Source: Nocardia rosealba
Lineage (GTDB): Bacteria > Actinomycetota > Actinomycetes > Mycobacteriales > Mycobacteriaceae
DNA: 64,000 nucleotides
Assembly: GCF_020216065.1 (NCBI RefSeq)
Contig: NZ_JAIWNA010000002.1
Location: 1,087,145 to 1,151,144, forward strand
Direction of reading: 5' to 3'
Part shown: in pieces, positions 8,838 through 16,654 of the stretch
Layout of the letters: each line of letters opens with the position of its first letter
How positions within the stretch are numbered: position 1 is the stretch's first letter
The notes under the pieces: model-generated
The model's database searches: none
What the model was told of the DNA's origin: nothing
What the model saw: the letters and a program-made list of their open reading frames with translations, nothing else
Made by a program: the position numbers and the translations under genes

Positions 8838-8876
8838 AGGAGAATAGCATTCTCCTCATGGGAAAGTAATAGTCTC
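8838..8876. promoter_or_regulatory. operator pair GAGAAT-N3-ATTCTC, 22-bp pitch
   Basis: Site 1 at 8840-8854 is a perfect 6-3-6 palindrome (GAGAATAGCATTCTC) that extends to 8838-8856 as an 8-3-8 palindrome. Site 2 at 8862-8876 (GAAAGTAATAGTCTC) is a weaker copy exactly 22 bp further on. Lies 39-77 bp upstream of the ATG at 8799 and about 100 bp before the divergent TetR gene. Confidence 0.75.
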
Positions 8877-8974
8877 GGATCGGTTCGCTCCGGCGTGCCT
8901 GGCGCCGATGAATATGACGTTCTCCGGTACAGTGCACTCATGTTCTGCACAGATGACCGAGAACTGAGGTGCCC

Positions 8975-9628
8975 GTGACCAGCGTCGGCGAAGAGCCCGC
9001 GTGGAAGCAGCGTGCCGTCGAGCGCTCACTGCGCAGCGCGAAACTGCGCGCCGAGCAGCGGGTGCAGAAGTTCCTCGACGCGGCGCAGGCGATCATCACC
9101 GAGAAGGGCAGTACCGACTTCACCGTGCAGGAGGTCGTCGACCGCTCACGGCAGTCGCTGCGCAGTTTCTACCTGCAGTTCGACGGCAAGCACGAGCTGC
9201 TGCTCGCCCTGTTCGAGGACGCGCTGAACCGGACGGCCGATCAGCTGGCCGCGGCCGCCGAGGGCAAGAAGACGCCGCTCGAGCGGCTGCAGGTCGCCGT
9301 GGAGCTGCTGTTCGAATTGTGCAGGCCCGACCCGACCGCGCAGCGACCGCTGTTCACCGACTTCGCACCGCAACTGCTGGTCTCGCACCCCGCCCAGGTC
9401 AAGGTGGCCCATGCACCGCTGCTGAGCCTGTTCACCGAGCTGATGGAAGAGGCCAAGAAGGCCGGTGAGATGCGCGCCGACCTCGAACCGCGCCGGATGG
9501 CCGCCGTGGTGATGCAGACGGTGATGTTCACCGCGCAGTCCGCGGGCGGCTCCGACGAGGACGGCACGCACCCGATCACCGCGGGCGAGATCTGGAACTT
9601 CTGCGCGTACGGGTTCGCGGTGGCGTGA
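8975..9628 (+). CDS. TetR-family transcriptional regulator 1
   Basis: A 217-residue TetR-type repressor. After a basic N-terminus, the helix-turn-helix runs through FTVQEVVDRSRQSLRSFYLQF, followed by the usual helix 4 start DGKHELLLALFE. The C-terminal ligand domain is helical. It is strikingly similar over the DNA-binding part to the second TetR at 35,385-35,960, so both probably read the same operator. It is divergent from the transporter operon whose promoter carries the palindrome. The start could be GTG 8969 or GTG 8975; the latter has GAGG at a better distance. A CoA thioester of the pathway substrate is the likely effector (inference). Confidence 0.88.
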   Translation: MTSVGEEPAWKQRAVERSLRSAKLRAEQRVQKFLDAAQAIITEKGSTDFTVQEVVDRSRQSLRSFYLQFDGKHELLLALFEDALNRTADQLAAAAEGKKTPLERLQVAVELLFELCRPDPTAQRPLFTDFAPQLLVSHPAQVKVAHAPLLSLFTELMEEAKKAGEMRADLEPRRMAAVVMQTVMFTAQSAGGSDEDGTHPITAGEIWNFCAYGFAVA

Positions 9629-9630
9629 AC

Positions 9631-9656
9631 CCCGGGTGACCGCTCGGTCACCCGGG
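9631..9656. terminator. bidirectional hairpin between convergent genes
   Basis: A perfect 11-bp stem (CCCGGGTGACC pairing with GGTCACCCGGG) with a 4-nt loop, GCTC. It lies immediately after the TetR stop at 9628 and immediately before the thiolase stop at 9662 on the other strand. No T-tract is present, as is common in high-GC actinobacteria. Confidence 0.7.
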
Positions 9657-9661
9657 ACAGG

Positions 9662-10807
9662 TCACGGCGCGGGCACCTCGACGACGGTCGCCGATCCCAT
9701 ACCACCGCCGGCACACAGGGCGGCGACACCGAAGCCGCCACCGCGCCTGCGCAATTCGTGCACCAACGTGACGATCAGCCGGGCACCGGTCGCCGCGACC
9801 GGATGCCCGAGCGAGCAGCCGCTCCCGTTCACGTTGACGAGTTCGGGATCGAGGCCGAGCGTCTTGATCGCCGCCAGCGGTACCGAGGCGAACGCCTCGT
9901 TGATCTCGAACAGCGCGACATCGCCGAGCGAGATACCCGCCCGGGCAACAGCTTTGGTGATCGCCTCGATCGGCGCGAGTCCCATCAACGCCGGATCGAT
10001 ACCGACCGAAGCCCACGACCGGATGACACCGAGCACCGGCCAGCCGAATCGGTCACTCGCGATCATCATGGCCGCGGCACCGTCGTTGGCGCCCGCCGCA
10101 TTGCCCGCGGTGATGCTGAAGCCCTCGATCTCGGGGTGCAGCACCTTCAGCCCGGCCAGTTTCTCGGCACTGGTGTCGCGGCGGGGATGCTCGTCGACCT
10201 CGAACAGGCCGTGTGGGGTCTCGAGCGGCACGATCTCGTCGACGAAGCGACCGGTGTCGATCGCCTCGATCGCCCGCCGGTGCGAGCGCAGCGCCCAGGC
10301 GTCCATCTCGGCGCGGGTGAGCCCGGTCTCCACCGCCGTGTTCCACCCGACCGTGATCGACATGTCCTGGTTGGGCGCGTCGGGACGGTCGGGATGGGAG
10401 GGCGAGGTCCAGGGCTCGAGCCACTCGTCCTCGCCGACGCGGAACCGCTGCCGGGGCGCGGTGGAGTCGGAGTTCACCCCGCCCGCGATGACGAGCCGGT
10501 CCATCCCCGCACGAATGTTCGCGGCCGCGGTCTGCACCGCCGCCATCCCGGCGGCGCAGTGCCGGTTGGTGGCCAGCCCGGGGACCGTGGTCAGCCCGGC
10601 GGTGACGGCCGCGTGCCTGGCGAGCACACCGCCGCCGTAGCGCCCCTCCCCCAGCACCACGTCGTCGATGTGGCCGGGCTCCCAGTCCTGCGCCACGGCG
10701 GAGACCACGTGATCGGCCAGGACGAACGCGTCCGTGTCGCGCAGCGTCCCCTTGCGCGCGGTGCCGATGGGGGTCCGCACGGCGGAGACTATGACTGCTT
10801 CAGGCAT
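9662..10807 (-). CDS. thiolase family protein (acetyl-CoA acyltransferase)
   Basis: A 381-residue thiolase. The nucleophilic Cys lies in NRHCAAGMAA (about residue 84). The His motif reads GSGCSLGHPVAATGAR where most thiolases have GGAIALGHPxGATGAR, and the second active Cys is in ALCAGGGMGSA. The catalytic Cys-His-Cys set is therefore complete despite the unusual His loop. It should cleave a 3-oxoacyl-CoA. Overlaps the upstream ligase gene by 8 nt. Confidence 0.9.
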   Translation of the reverse strand: MPEAVIVSAVRTPIGTARKGTLRDTDAFVLADHVVSAVAQDWEPGHIDDVVLGEGRYGGGVLARHAAVTAGLTTVPGLATNRHCAAGMAAVQTAAANIRAGMDRLVIAGGVNSDSTAPRQRFRVGEDEWLEPWTSPSHPDRPDAPNQDMSITVGWNTAVETGLTRAEMDAWALRSHRRAIEAIDTGRFVDEIVPLETPHGLFEVDEHPRRDTSAEKLAGLKVLHPEIEGFSITAGNAAGANDGAAAMMIASDRFGWPVLGVIRSWASVGIDPALMGLAPIEAITKAVARAGISLGDVALFEINEAFASVPLAAIKTLGLDPELVNVNGSGCSLGHPVAATGARLIVTLVHELRRRGGGFGVAALCAGGGMGSATVVEVPAP

Positions 10808-12233
10808 CGGTGTTCTCCATTTCGGCGACGAGGTTGCGTCGCAGTAGTTTTCCGGTCTCGGTCTTGGGCAGTTCGGCGCGGAAGACGATGGCGTCGGGCG
10901 TCTTCGACGAGCGCAGACGCGAGCGCACCCACTCCTTGAGGTCGTCTTCGTCGCCGGTCCCGACGACCACGGCGACGAGTCGCTGCCCCCACTCGGGGTC
11001 CGGAACGCCGATCACCGCCGCCTCGGTGATCCCGGGGCAGGCGAGCAGCACGTCCTCGATCTCGGCGGGTGCGATGTTCTCCCCACCCCGGATGATGGTG
11101 TCGTCGGCGCGGCCCTCGATGTACAGATAGCCCTCGTCGTCGAGGCGCCCAAGATCGCGGGTGGGGAACCAGCCCTCGGCATCGAGCGCGGTGTGCCCGC
11201 CGTACTCCCCCGAGATCTGGTCACCACGGACGTACACCAACCCGGTGTCACCGGTCGGCACGGGTTCGCCTGTCGCGGTGCGTATCTCGAATTCGATGCC
11301 GGGCAGCGCGCGGCCGACAGACCCGAGCCGGGCCCGCACCGCCGGGTCCTGGGAGCTTGCCGCCGCGCGGTGGTCGTCCGGGCCGAGAACCGCCACCGAG
11401 GACGCGGTCTCGGTGAGCCCGTAGGCATTGACGAAGCCGGTCGACGGGAAGACCCGCAACGCGCGCTCGATCACCGGGCGCGGTGTCCGGGAACCGCCGT
11501 AGGACAGGGTCGCCAGCGACGGGGTGGCGGCATCGGGGCCGTCGACGTGCGCCACGATGCGGGCCAGCATGGTCGGCACGAGCATGGCCTGGGTGATCTG
11601 TTCGCGGCGCACGGTGGCCAACCAGTCGGCGGCGTCGAAGGCGGGCAGGTAGACCACCCGGCGCCCGGCGTAGAGGTTGGAGAGCAGGTTCGTCAGGCCC
11701 GCGATGTGGTACGGGGGCACCGAGACCAGGGCCGCGTCGGTCGCTGCGGCGGAACCGAATTCGACGGTGTTGAGCAGGTAGGCCATCAGGTGCCGGTGCC
11801 GCAGCAGCGCGGCCTTGGGTTCGGAGGTCGTGCCGCTGGTGTAGATGATCACCGCGACCGCGTCGCCGTCCCACGGTGTGGGCAGCTCCGGCGCGGCGGC
11901 AGTCGGCGCCGGAGTGACGAGGGCGTCGAGATCGCCGGGTTCTAAAACCAACGCTCCGGGGTGCCTGCGAAGCAGCGCTGCCGTCTGCTCGTCACCGAGC
12001 CGGTAGTTCAGCGGCACGAACGGCACACCGGCCAGGACGGCGCCGAACAACGCGACCGGATAGGCGAGGTGACTGGTGCCCAGATACAGCACCGCGGAGT
12101 ACTCCCCGAAGCGTGGTGCCGCGCGCCGGGCGTAGTCGAGCAGGCCCGCCGCCGTCAGCGAGCGGTCGCCGACCGTGATCACCGATCGATTTCCGGCCGA
12201 AGCCGCCATGTCTAGAATCATGCCAATGTTCAT
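10800..12233 (-). CDS. AMP-forming acyl-CoA ligase 1
   Basis: A 477-residue member of the acyl-adenylate superfamily, which activates a carboxylic acid with ATP and CoA. Visible motifs are the P-loop IIYTSGTTSEPK, the A5-type motif NAYGLTETAS, the hinge segment YLYIEGRADDTIIRGGENI, and the C-terminal catalytic Lys in KTETGKLLRRN. It is followed by a thiolase with 8-nt overlap. The first ATG (12,233) abuts the operator at 12,234, so the message would be leaderless; ATGs at 12,221 and 12,209 are alternatives. Substrate unknown. Confidence 0.9.
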   Translation of the reverse strand: MNIGMILDMAASAGNRSVITVGDRSLTAAGLLDYARRAAPRFGEYSAVLYLGTSHLAYPVALFGAVLAGVPFVPLNYRLGDEQTAALLRRHPGALVLEPGDLDALVTPAPTAAAPELPTPWDGDAVAVIIYTSGTTSEPKAALLRHRHLMAYLLNTVEFGSAAATDAALVSVPPYHIAGLTNLLSNLYAGRRVVYLPAFDAADWLATVRREQITQAMLVPTMLARIVAHVDGPDAATPSLATLSYGGSRTPRPVIERALRVFPSTGFVNAYGLTETASSVAVLGPDDHRAAASSQDPAVRARLGSVGRALPGIEFEIRTATGEPVPTGDTGLVYVRGDQISGEYGGHTALDAEGWFPTRDLGRLDDEGYLYIEGRADDTIIRGGENIAPAEIEDVLLACPGITEAAVIGVPDPEWGQRLVAVVVGTGDEDDLKEWVRSRLRSSKTPDAIVFRAELPKTETGKLLRRNLVAEMENTDA

Positions 12234-12270
12234 GAGAACATTATTCTCTCAATAAGAGAGTCTTGATTTC
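12234..12270. promoter_or_regulatory. operator pair, 22-bp pitch, in divergent gap
   Basis: Site 1 at 12,234-12,248 (GAGAACATTATTCTC) has one mismatch to GAGAAT-N3-ATTCTC. A second left half-site, GAGAGT, begins at 12,256, exactly 22 bp on; its right half is poor. Lies between the divergent ligase (start 12,233) and SDR (start 12,287), so it can control both. Confidence 0.65.
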
Positions 12271-12286
12271 AAGAGAGGGCATCATC

Positions 12287-13051
12287 ATGCAGATCAGCGG
12301 TAGCTCCGCACTCGTGGTCGGCGGCACCGGCGGGCTCGGCGCGGCGACAGCGCGCCGCCTCCACGCCGCGGGCGCGAAGGTCGTCGTGGCCGATGTCGCC
12401 GACGACAAGGGCAAGGAACTCGAGCACGAACTCGGGATCCGCTACGTGCACACCGATGCCACCAGCGAGGAGTCGGTCGGTGCCGCGATCGAGCAGGCGC
12501 AGGCGCTCGGTCCGTTGCGCATCTCGGTGGATGCCCACGGTGGGCCCGCCAGCGGAGGTCGGCTCGTCGGCAAGGACGGTAAGCCGTTGCCGCTGGAGGG
12601 CTTTCGCACCACGATCGAGTTCTATCTGACCTCGGTGTTCAACGTCCTGCGGCTCTCGGCCGCGGCCATCGCCGAGGCGGAACCGCTCACCGAAGGCGGC
12701 CGCGGCGTCATCGTCAACACCGCCTCGATCGCCGCCTACGAGGGGCAGGTCGGTCAGCTCCCCTATGCCGCCGCCAAGGGTGGCGTGGTCGGGATGACGT
12801 TGGTCGCCGCCCGGGATCTGGCCCCACTCGGCATCCGGGTCGTCACCATCGCACCCGGCACTTTCAACACCCCCGCCTACGGCGCGGCCGCCGACCGACT
12901 GGAGGCGCACTGGAGCACACAGGTTCCGCACCCCAAGCGGATGGGCCGTTCGGCCGAGTACGCGCAACTGGTGCAGGCGATCATCGACAACGACTACCTC
13001 AACGGCGAGGTGATCCGGCTCGACGGCGCCTTGCGGTTCCCGCCGAAATAA
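12287..13051 (+). CDS. short-chain dehydrogenase, type-2 3-hydroxyacyl-CoA dehydrogenase-like
   Basis: A 254-residue SDR. It has the NAD(P) motif GGTGGLGAATARRL, a later strand GRGVIVNTASIAAYEGQVGQ, and the catalytic YAAAK in LPYAAAKGGVVGMTL, followed by LAPLGIRVVTIAPG. This sequence pattern is that of HSD10-like 3-hydroxyacyl-CoA dehydrogenases. The usual NNAG motif is replaced by DAHGGPA, which is unusual. The ATG at 12,287 is preferred over an in-frame codon at 12,263 that lies within the operator region. It should oxidise a 3-hydroxyacyl-CoA or a ring alcohol. Confidence 0.87.
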   Translation: MQISGSSALVVGGTGGLGAATARRLHAAGAKVVVADVADDKGKELEHELGIRYVHTDATSEESVGAAIEQAQALGPLRISVDAHGGPASGGRLVGKDGKPLPLEGFRTTIEFYLTSVFNVLRLSAAAIAEAEPLTEGGRGVIVNTASIAAYEGQVGQLPYAAAKGGVVGMTLVAARDLAPLGIRVVTIAPGTFNTPAYGAAADRLEAHWSTQVPHPKRMGRSAEYAQLVQAIIDNDYLNGEVIRLDGALRFPPK

Positions 13052-13075
13052 CCTGTGCCCCAGACCGATCGCCGG

Positions 13076-13795
13076 TCAGGCGGGACGGCGGGTGAGCACC
13101 GCGTCGGCGGCGGCCCAGTGCTCGTCCGCGACCCACAGTCGCGCGAAGGCGCCGACCGCCTCCTCGGGCGTGACACCGCCGACCACCCGCTTGATCTCCC
13201 CGGCCTGCGGGGTGGCGAGCGCACGGGCCAGCGCGCGCCAGCCGTTCTCGAAATCCGGCCGCTCCCAGACCTGGTCGATCAGCCCGAGCCGCTCGGCCTC
13301 GGCCGCGCCGAGAATCGTCCCCGCGCCGGCCAGCATGATCGCCCGGCCCTTGCCGACCAGGGCGGCGAGCCGTTCGGCGCCGCCCCAGGCGGGCATGATC
13401 GCCAGCGCGGACTGGTTGAAGCCGATCTTGATGTCGGCCGCCGCGACCCGGATGTCGGCGGCCACGGCCACTTCGGCGCCACCACCGAACGCGTGCCCGT
13501 TCAGGGCCGCGATCACCGGTCCGGGAAACGCGGCGAGCCGGTCGCAGATGGTTCGCATCCGCCAGGCCATCGCGGCGGCCTGCTCTTCGGTGCGCAGCGC
13601 GCTGAGTTCCTTGAGGTCCCCACCGGAGACGAATGCTTTGTCACCGGCGCCCCGGATCACCAGCACACGCGCCTCGTCGGCGGCGTCGAGCGCCTCGTCG
13701 AGCTGGTCCATGGTGATCGGCGCGATCGCGTTGCGTGCCTGTGGTCGGTCGATCGTGACGACCGCGACGCCCTGCTCCAGCTCCAGCTCGACCAT
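13076..13795 (-). CDS. enoyl-CoA hydratase/isomerase family protein
   Basis: A 239-residue crotonase. Oxyanion-hole segments are DKAFVSGGDLKEL and GHAFGGGAEVAVAADIRV; the latter has the first catalytic Glu. The second catalytic position reads GFNQSALAIMPAWGG, so the second Glu is not obvious. It ends convergently with the SDR at 13,051 (24-bp gap) and starts divergently from the ligase at 13,885. The ATG at 13,795 lies inside the operator cluster, so translation is probably leaderless or nearly so. Confidence 0.86.
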   Translation of the reverse strand: MVELELEQGVAVVTIDRPQARNAIAPITMDQLDEALDAADEARVLVIRGAGDKAFVSGGDLKELSALRTEEQAAAMAWRMRTICDRLAAFPGPVIAALNGHAFGGGAEVAVAADIRVAAADIKIGFNQSALAIMPAWGGAERLAALVGKGRAIMLAGAGTILGAAEAERLGLIDQVWERPDFENGWRALARALATPQAGEIKRVVGGVTPEEAVGAFARLWVADEHWAAADAVLTRRPA

Positions 13796-13849
13796 TCGGC
13801 ATTCTCCCGTCTGAGATTGTCATTCTTGCTGCGAGAGAATAACATCACC
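13792..13849. promoter_or_regulatory. triple operator array in divergent gap
   Basis: Three copies at 21- and 22-bp steps. At 13,792 the right half ATTCTC is perfect and the left half poor. At 13,813-13,827, GAGATTGTCATTCTT has one mismatch in each half. At 13,835 the left half GAGAAT is perfect. Lies between the divergent hydratase (start 13,795) and ligase (start 13,885). Confidence 0.65.
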
Positions 13850-13884
13850 GAGACGTTTTCTCGGTTCGGGCATCGGAGTCTCAC

Positions 13885-15438
13885 GTGCGCACTATTCCCG
13901 CCGATCTGATCGAGCAGTACCGGGCCGACGGCTGGTGGACCGGCGAGACGATCGGAGAGCTGCTGAGCCGGGGGCTGGCTTCCGCGTCCGAGACCGAGTT
14001 CCGGGTGCACTCGGCGCAGCGGCCGTGGGCGGGCACGGTAGGTGCGGTCGAGCAGCGGGCCCGCCGCCTGGCAGCGGGATTGCGCGCCCGCGGTGTCGGC
14101 CCCGGCGATGTGGTGGCGTTCCAGCTGCCGAACTGGGTCGAGGCCGCGACGACGTTCTGGGCGTCGGCGTTCCTCGGGGCGGTGGTGGTGCCGATCGTGC
14201 ACTTCTACGGCCGCAAGGAACTCGCCTACATTCTCGAGTCCACGCGGCCGAGTGTGTTCGTCACCGCGGACCGGTTCGGGCGGATGGAGTTCCAGCCGGA
14301 CCTGTGTGCCGATGTGCCGATCGTCGGGGTGGTCGGGCGCGACTTCCAGGCGCTGTTCGACGCGGATCCGCTGACTGGCTCGCTGCCCGTCGACCCGGCG
14401 GGCCCGGCCCTGATCGCGTTCACCTCGGGCACCACGAGCGCACCGAAAGGTGTTGTGCACAGCCATGAAACACTCGGGCACGAGACCCGCCAGCTCGCCG
14501 GTCTGTACCCATCGGACCGCGATACCCAGCTCACCGCGGCCCCGGTGGGACATTTCATCGGGATGATCAATGCCTTCCTGATCCCGGTGCTCGCGGGCAC
14601 CCCGATCCATCTGACCGATGTCTGGGATCCGGGTCGGGTGCTCGGCCTGATGCGCGAGCATGGTCTCTCCGTCGGCGGTGGTGCCACGTATTTCGTCACC
14701 AGCCTGCTCGATCACCCGGACTTCACCCCCGAGTATCTGCCGAGGATGCGGTATGCCGGGCTCGGCGGGTCGTCGGTCCCCGCCGCGGTCACCCGGCGTC
14801 TCGATGATCTCGGTATCACGGTGTTCCGGTCCTATGGCAGTACCGAGCATCCCTCGATCACAGGATCGCGGGTCACCGCGCCGGTGGACAAACGCCTGTT
14901 CACCGACGGGAATCCGCTGCCGGGTGTGGAGATCCGGCTGGCGGCCGACGGGGAGATCCTCAGCCGAGGGCCCGAGCTGTGTCTCGGCTACACCGACGAC
15001 GCCCTCACCGCGGCCGCCTTCGATGGCGAGGGCTGGTACCACACCGGCGATATCGGCACCCTCGACGCCGACGGCTATCTCACGATCACCGATCGCAAGG
15101 CCGACATCATCATCCGGGGTGGCGAGAACATCAGCGCCCTCGAGGTGGAGGAGGTGCTGCTGACGATGCCGGGGGTGGCCGAGGCGGTAGTGGTCGCCGC
15201 GCCCGACGACCGGTTGGGCGAACGCGCGGCGGCGGTGCTCCGGTTGCGCGCGGGTCATCGATTGCCGACTCTCGATGAGGTCAGGGCGCATTTCGCGCGG
15301 GCCGCGATCGCCACTCAGAAATGGCCCGAGGAGTTGCACGAGGTCACGGATTTTCCGCGCACGGCCAGTGGCAAAGTGCGCAAGTTCGAGGTTCGCCGCG
15401 CCGTCGCGCAGCGTTCGATCACCCCGACGGTGCGGTGA
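13885..15438 (+). CDS. AMP-forming acyl-CoA ligase 2
   Basis: A 517-residue acyl-adenylate-forming ligase. It shows the P-loop IAFTSGTTSAPKGVVHSHE, the motif RSYGSTEHPS, the hinge LTITDRKADIIIRGGENI and the C-terminal Lys in RTASGKVRKFEV. GTG at 13,885 follows a GGAG. It is the first gene of a four-gene operon (ligase, hydratase, CoA transferase, amidohydrolase) and is joined to the next gene by TGATG. It shares only superfamily motifs with the other two ligases here, so each may act on a different intermediate. Confidence 0.9.
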   Translation: MRTIPADLIEQYRADGWWTGETIGELLSRGLASASETEFRVHSAQRPWAGTVGAVEQRARRLAAGLRARGVGPGDVVAFQLPNWVEAATTFWASAFLGAVVVPIVHFYGRKELAYILESTRPSVFVTADRFGRMEFQPDLCADVPIVGVVGRDFQALFDADPLTGSLPVDPAGPALIAFTSGTTSAPKGVVHSHETLGHETRQLAGLYPSDRDTQLTAAPVGHFIGMINAFLIPVLAGTPIHLTDVWDPGRVLGLMREHGLSVGGGATYFVTSLLDHPDFTPEYLPRMRYAGLGGSSVPAAVTRRLDDLGITVFRSYGSTEHPSITGSRVTAPVDKRLFTDGNPLPGVEIRLAADGEILSRGPELCLGYTDDALTAAAFDGEGWYHTGDIGTLDADGYLTITDRKADIIIRGGENISALEVEEVLLTMPGVAEAVVVAAPDDRLGERAAAVLRLRAGHRLPTLDEVRAHFARAAIATQKWPEELHEVTDFPRTASGKVRKFEVRRAVAQRSITPTVR

Positions 15439-16499
15439 TGTCCGCCACGGCCCGGTACGGCGATCCGCTGCTCGACGACGGGACCGCGCTCACCGAGTCG
15501 GGTGTGCCGGCCCGACCGCTCGTCGTCCTCGAACTCGACGACCTGTGTGACGCACCGGCCGAGCGGGTCGAGCTGACGGCGAGCCGGATCCGGGATTCGG
15601 TGGCCCTGGTGGTGGGTGTGCTGCGTCGGCCATCGACCGAACGCCTCGAACCCGCGCTCACCGCGACCACCATGACCTTGTCGGAGCTGCCGGCACCCGC
15701 ATACCTGAAACCTCTTGTCACCGTGCCGGATATCGATGACTGCCTGGAGATTCTGCGGACCGCCGTGGCTCGGTCACCGCAGGCTGCCCTGTGTCTGGGG
15801 CAGCTGCTTCACCGCAACGCGGCACAGCCGACAATGCCCGCGCTGGCCGCCGAGGCCGCCGTGTACTCGATGCTGCTGGGCGGCACCGAGTTCGCCCGGT
15901 GGCTCGGCGAGCGCGGGCCACTCCCCCAGGCGGTCGACACCCAGGATCCTCTGGTCCGGCTGCACCGAACCGGAGAGCACCTGGCGATCGTCCTCGACCA
16001 TCCGCGCCGCCGCAATGCCCTGAGCGTGCGGCTGCGAGAGGAACTGCTCGCCGCCGCACAGGTCGCGGCCGCCGATCCCACGATCACCTCGATCGAGCTC
16101 AGCGGCGCGGGACCGGTGTTCTGCAGCGGTGGCGACCTGGCCGAATTCGGGATGTCGACCGATCCGGTCGCGGCCTACCTGGTGCGCCTCGAGCGCGCAC
16201 CGTGGCGGGTATTGGACCGCCTCGCCGACCGCCTCGTCGTCCACACGCACGGCGCCTGCATCGGCGCCGGTGCCGAACTCGCCGCGTTTGCCGGTACCGT
16301 AACCGCCACCGCGCGAACATATTTCCGCTTCCCCGAGGTGCGGATGGGACTCGTTCCCGGCGCGGGTGGCACGGTCGGTGTGCCGCGTCGCATCGGCCGC
16401 TGGCGTGCGGCCTGGCTGATGCTGAGCGAGCAGCGGCTGGACGCGCGGACAGCGCTGCGGTGGGGACTGGTCGACCGGATCGTCGATGAGCGGGGCTGA
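15438..16499 (+). CDS. enoyl-CoA hydratase with N-terminal extension
   Basis: A 353-residue protein. The C-terminal part (about 165-353) is a crotonase domain with both catalytic glutamates recognisable: GACIGAGAELAAFAG and FRFPEVRMGLVPGAGG. This makes it the most canonical hydratase of the window. The N-terminal 160 residues are not part of the crotonase fold and I do not recognise them; they look globular and helical. ATG at 15,438 overlaps the ligase stop by one base (TGATG). Confidence 0.85.
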   Translation: MSATARYGDPLLDDGTALTESGVPARPLVVLELDDLCDAPAERVELTASRIRDSVALVVGVLRRPSTERLEPALTATTMTLSELPAPAYLKPLVTVPDIDDCLEILRTAVARSPQAALCLGQLLHRNAAQPTMPALAAEAAVYSMLLGGTEFARWLGERGPLPQAVDTQDPLVRLHRTGEHLAIVLDHPRRRNALSVRLREELLAAAQVAAADPTITSIELSGAGPVFCSGGDLAEFGMSTDPVAAYLVRLERAPWRVLDRLADRLVVHTHGACIGAGAELAAFAGTVTATARTYFRFPEVRMGLVPGAGGTVGVPRRIGRWRAAWLMLSEQRLDARTALRWGLVDRIVDERG

Positions 16500-16654
16500 G
16501 ATGCCACACCAACGTTGTCGCACAGCCGAACCGCAGCCGTCACTTCGGACGCGGTCCTCGAATGGCAACAGGGCCCTGGTCCGGGGAACCCGGCCCTGCG
16601 GCGCGTGCTGGATGCTGGGCCGGGCAGGGTCGATCTGCGAAGGGTGGCGGTGAG

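Noticed and set aside
13063..13077. Hairpin between convergent SDR and hydratase genes
   Set aside because: Only a 5-bp stem; too weak to call a terminator.
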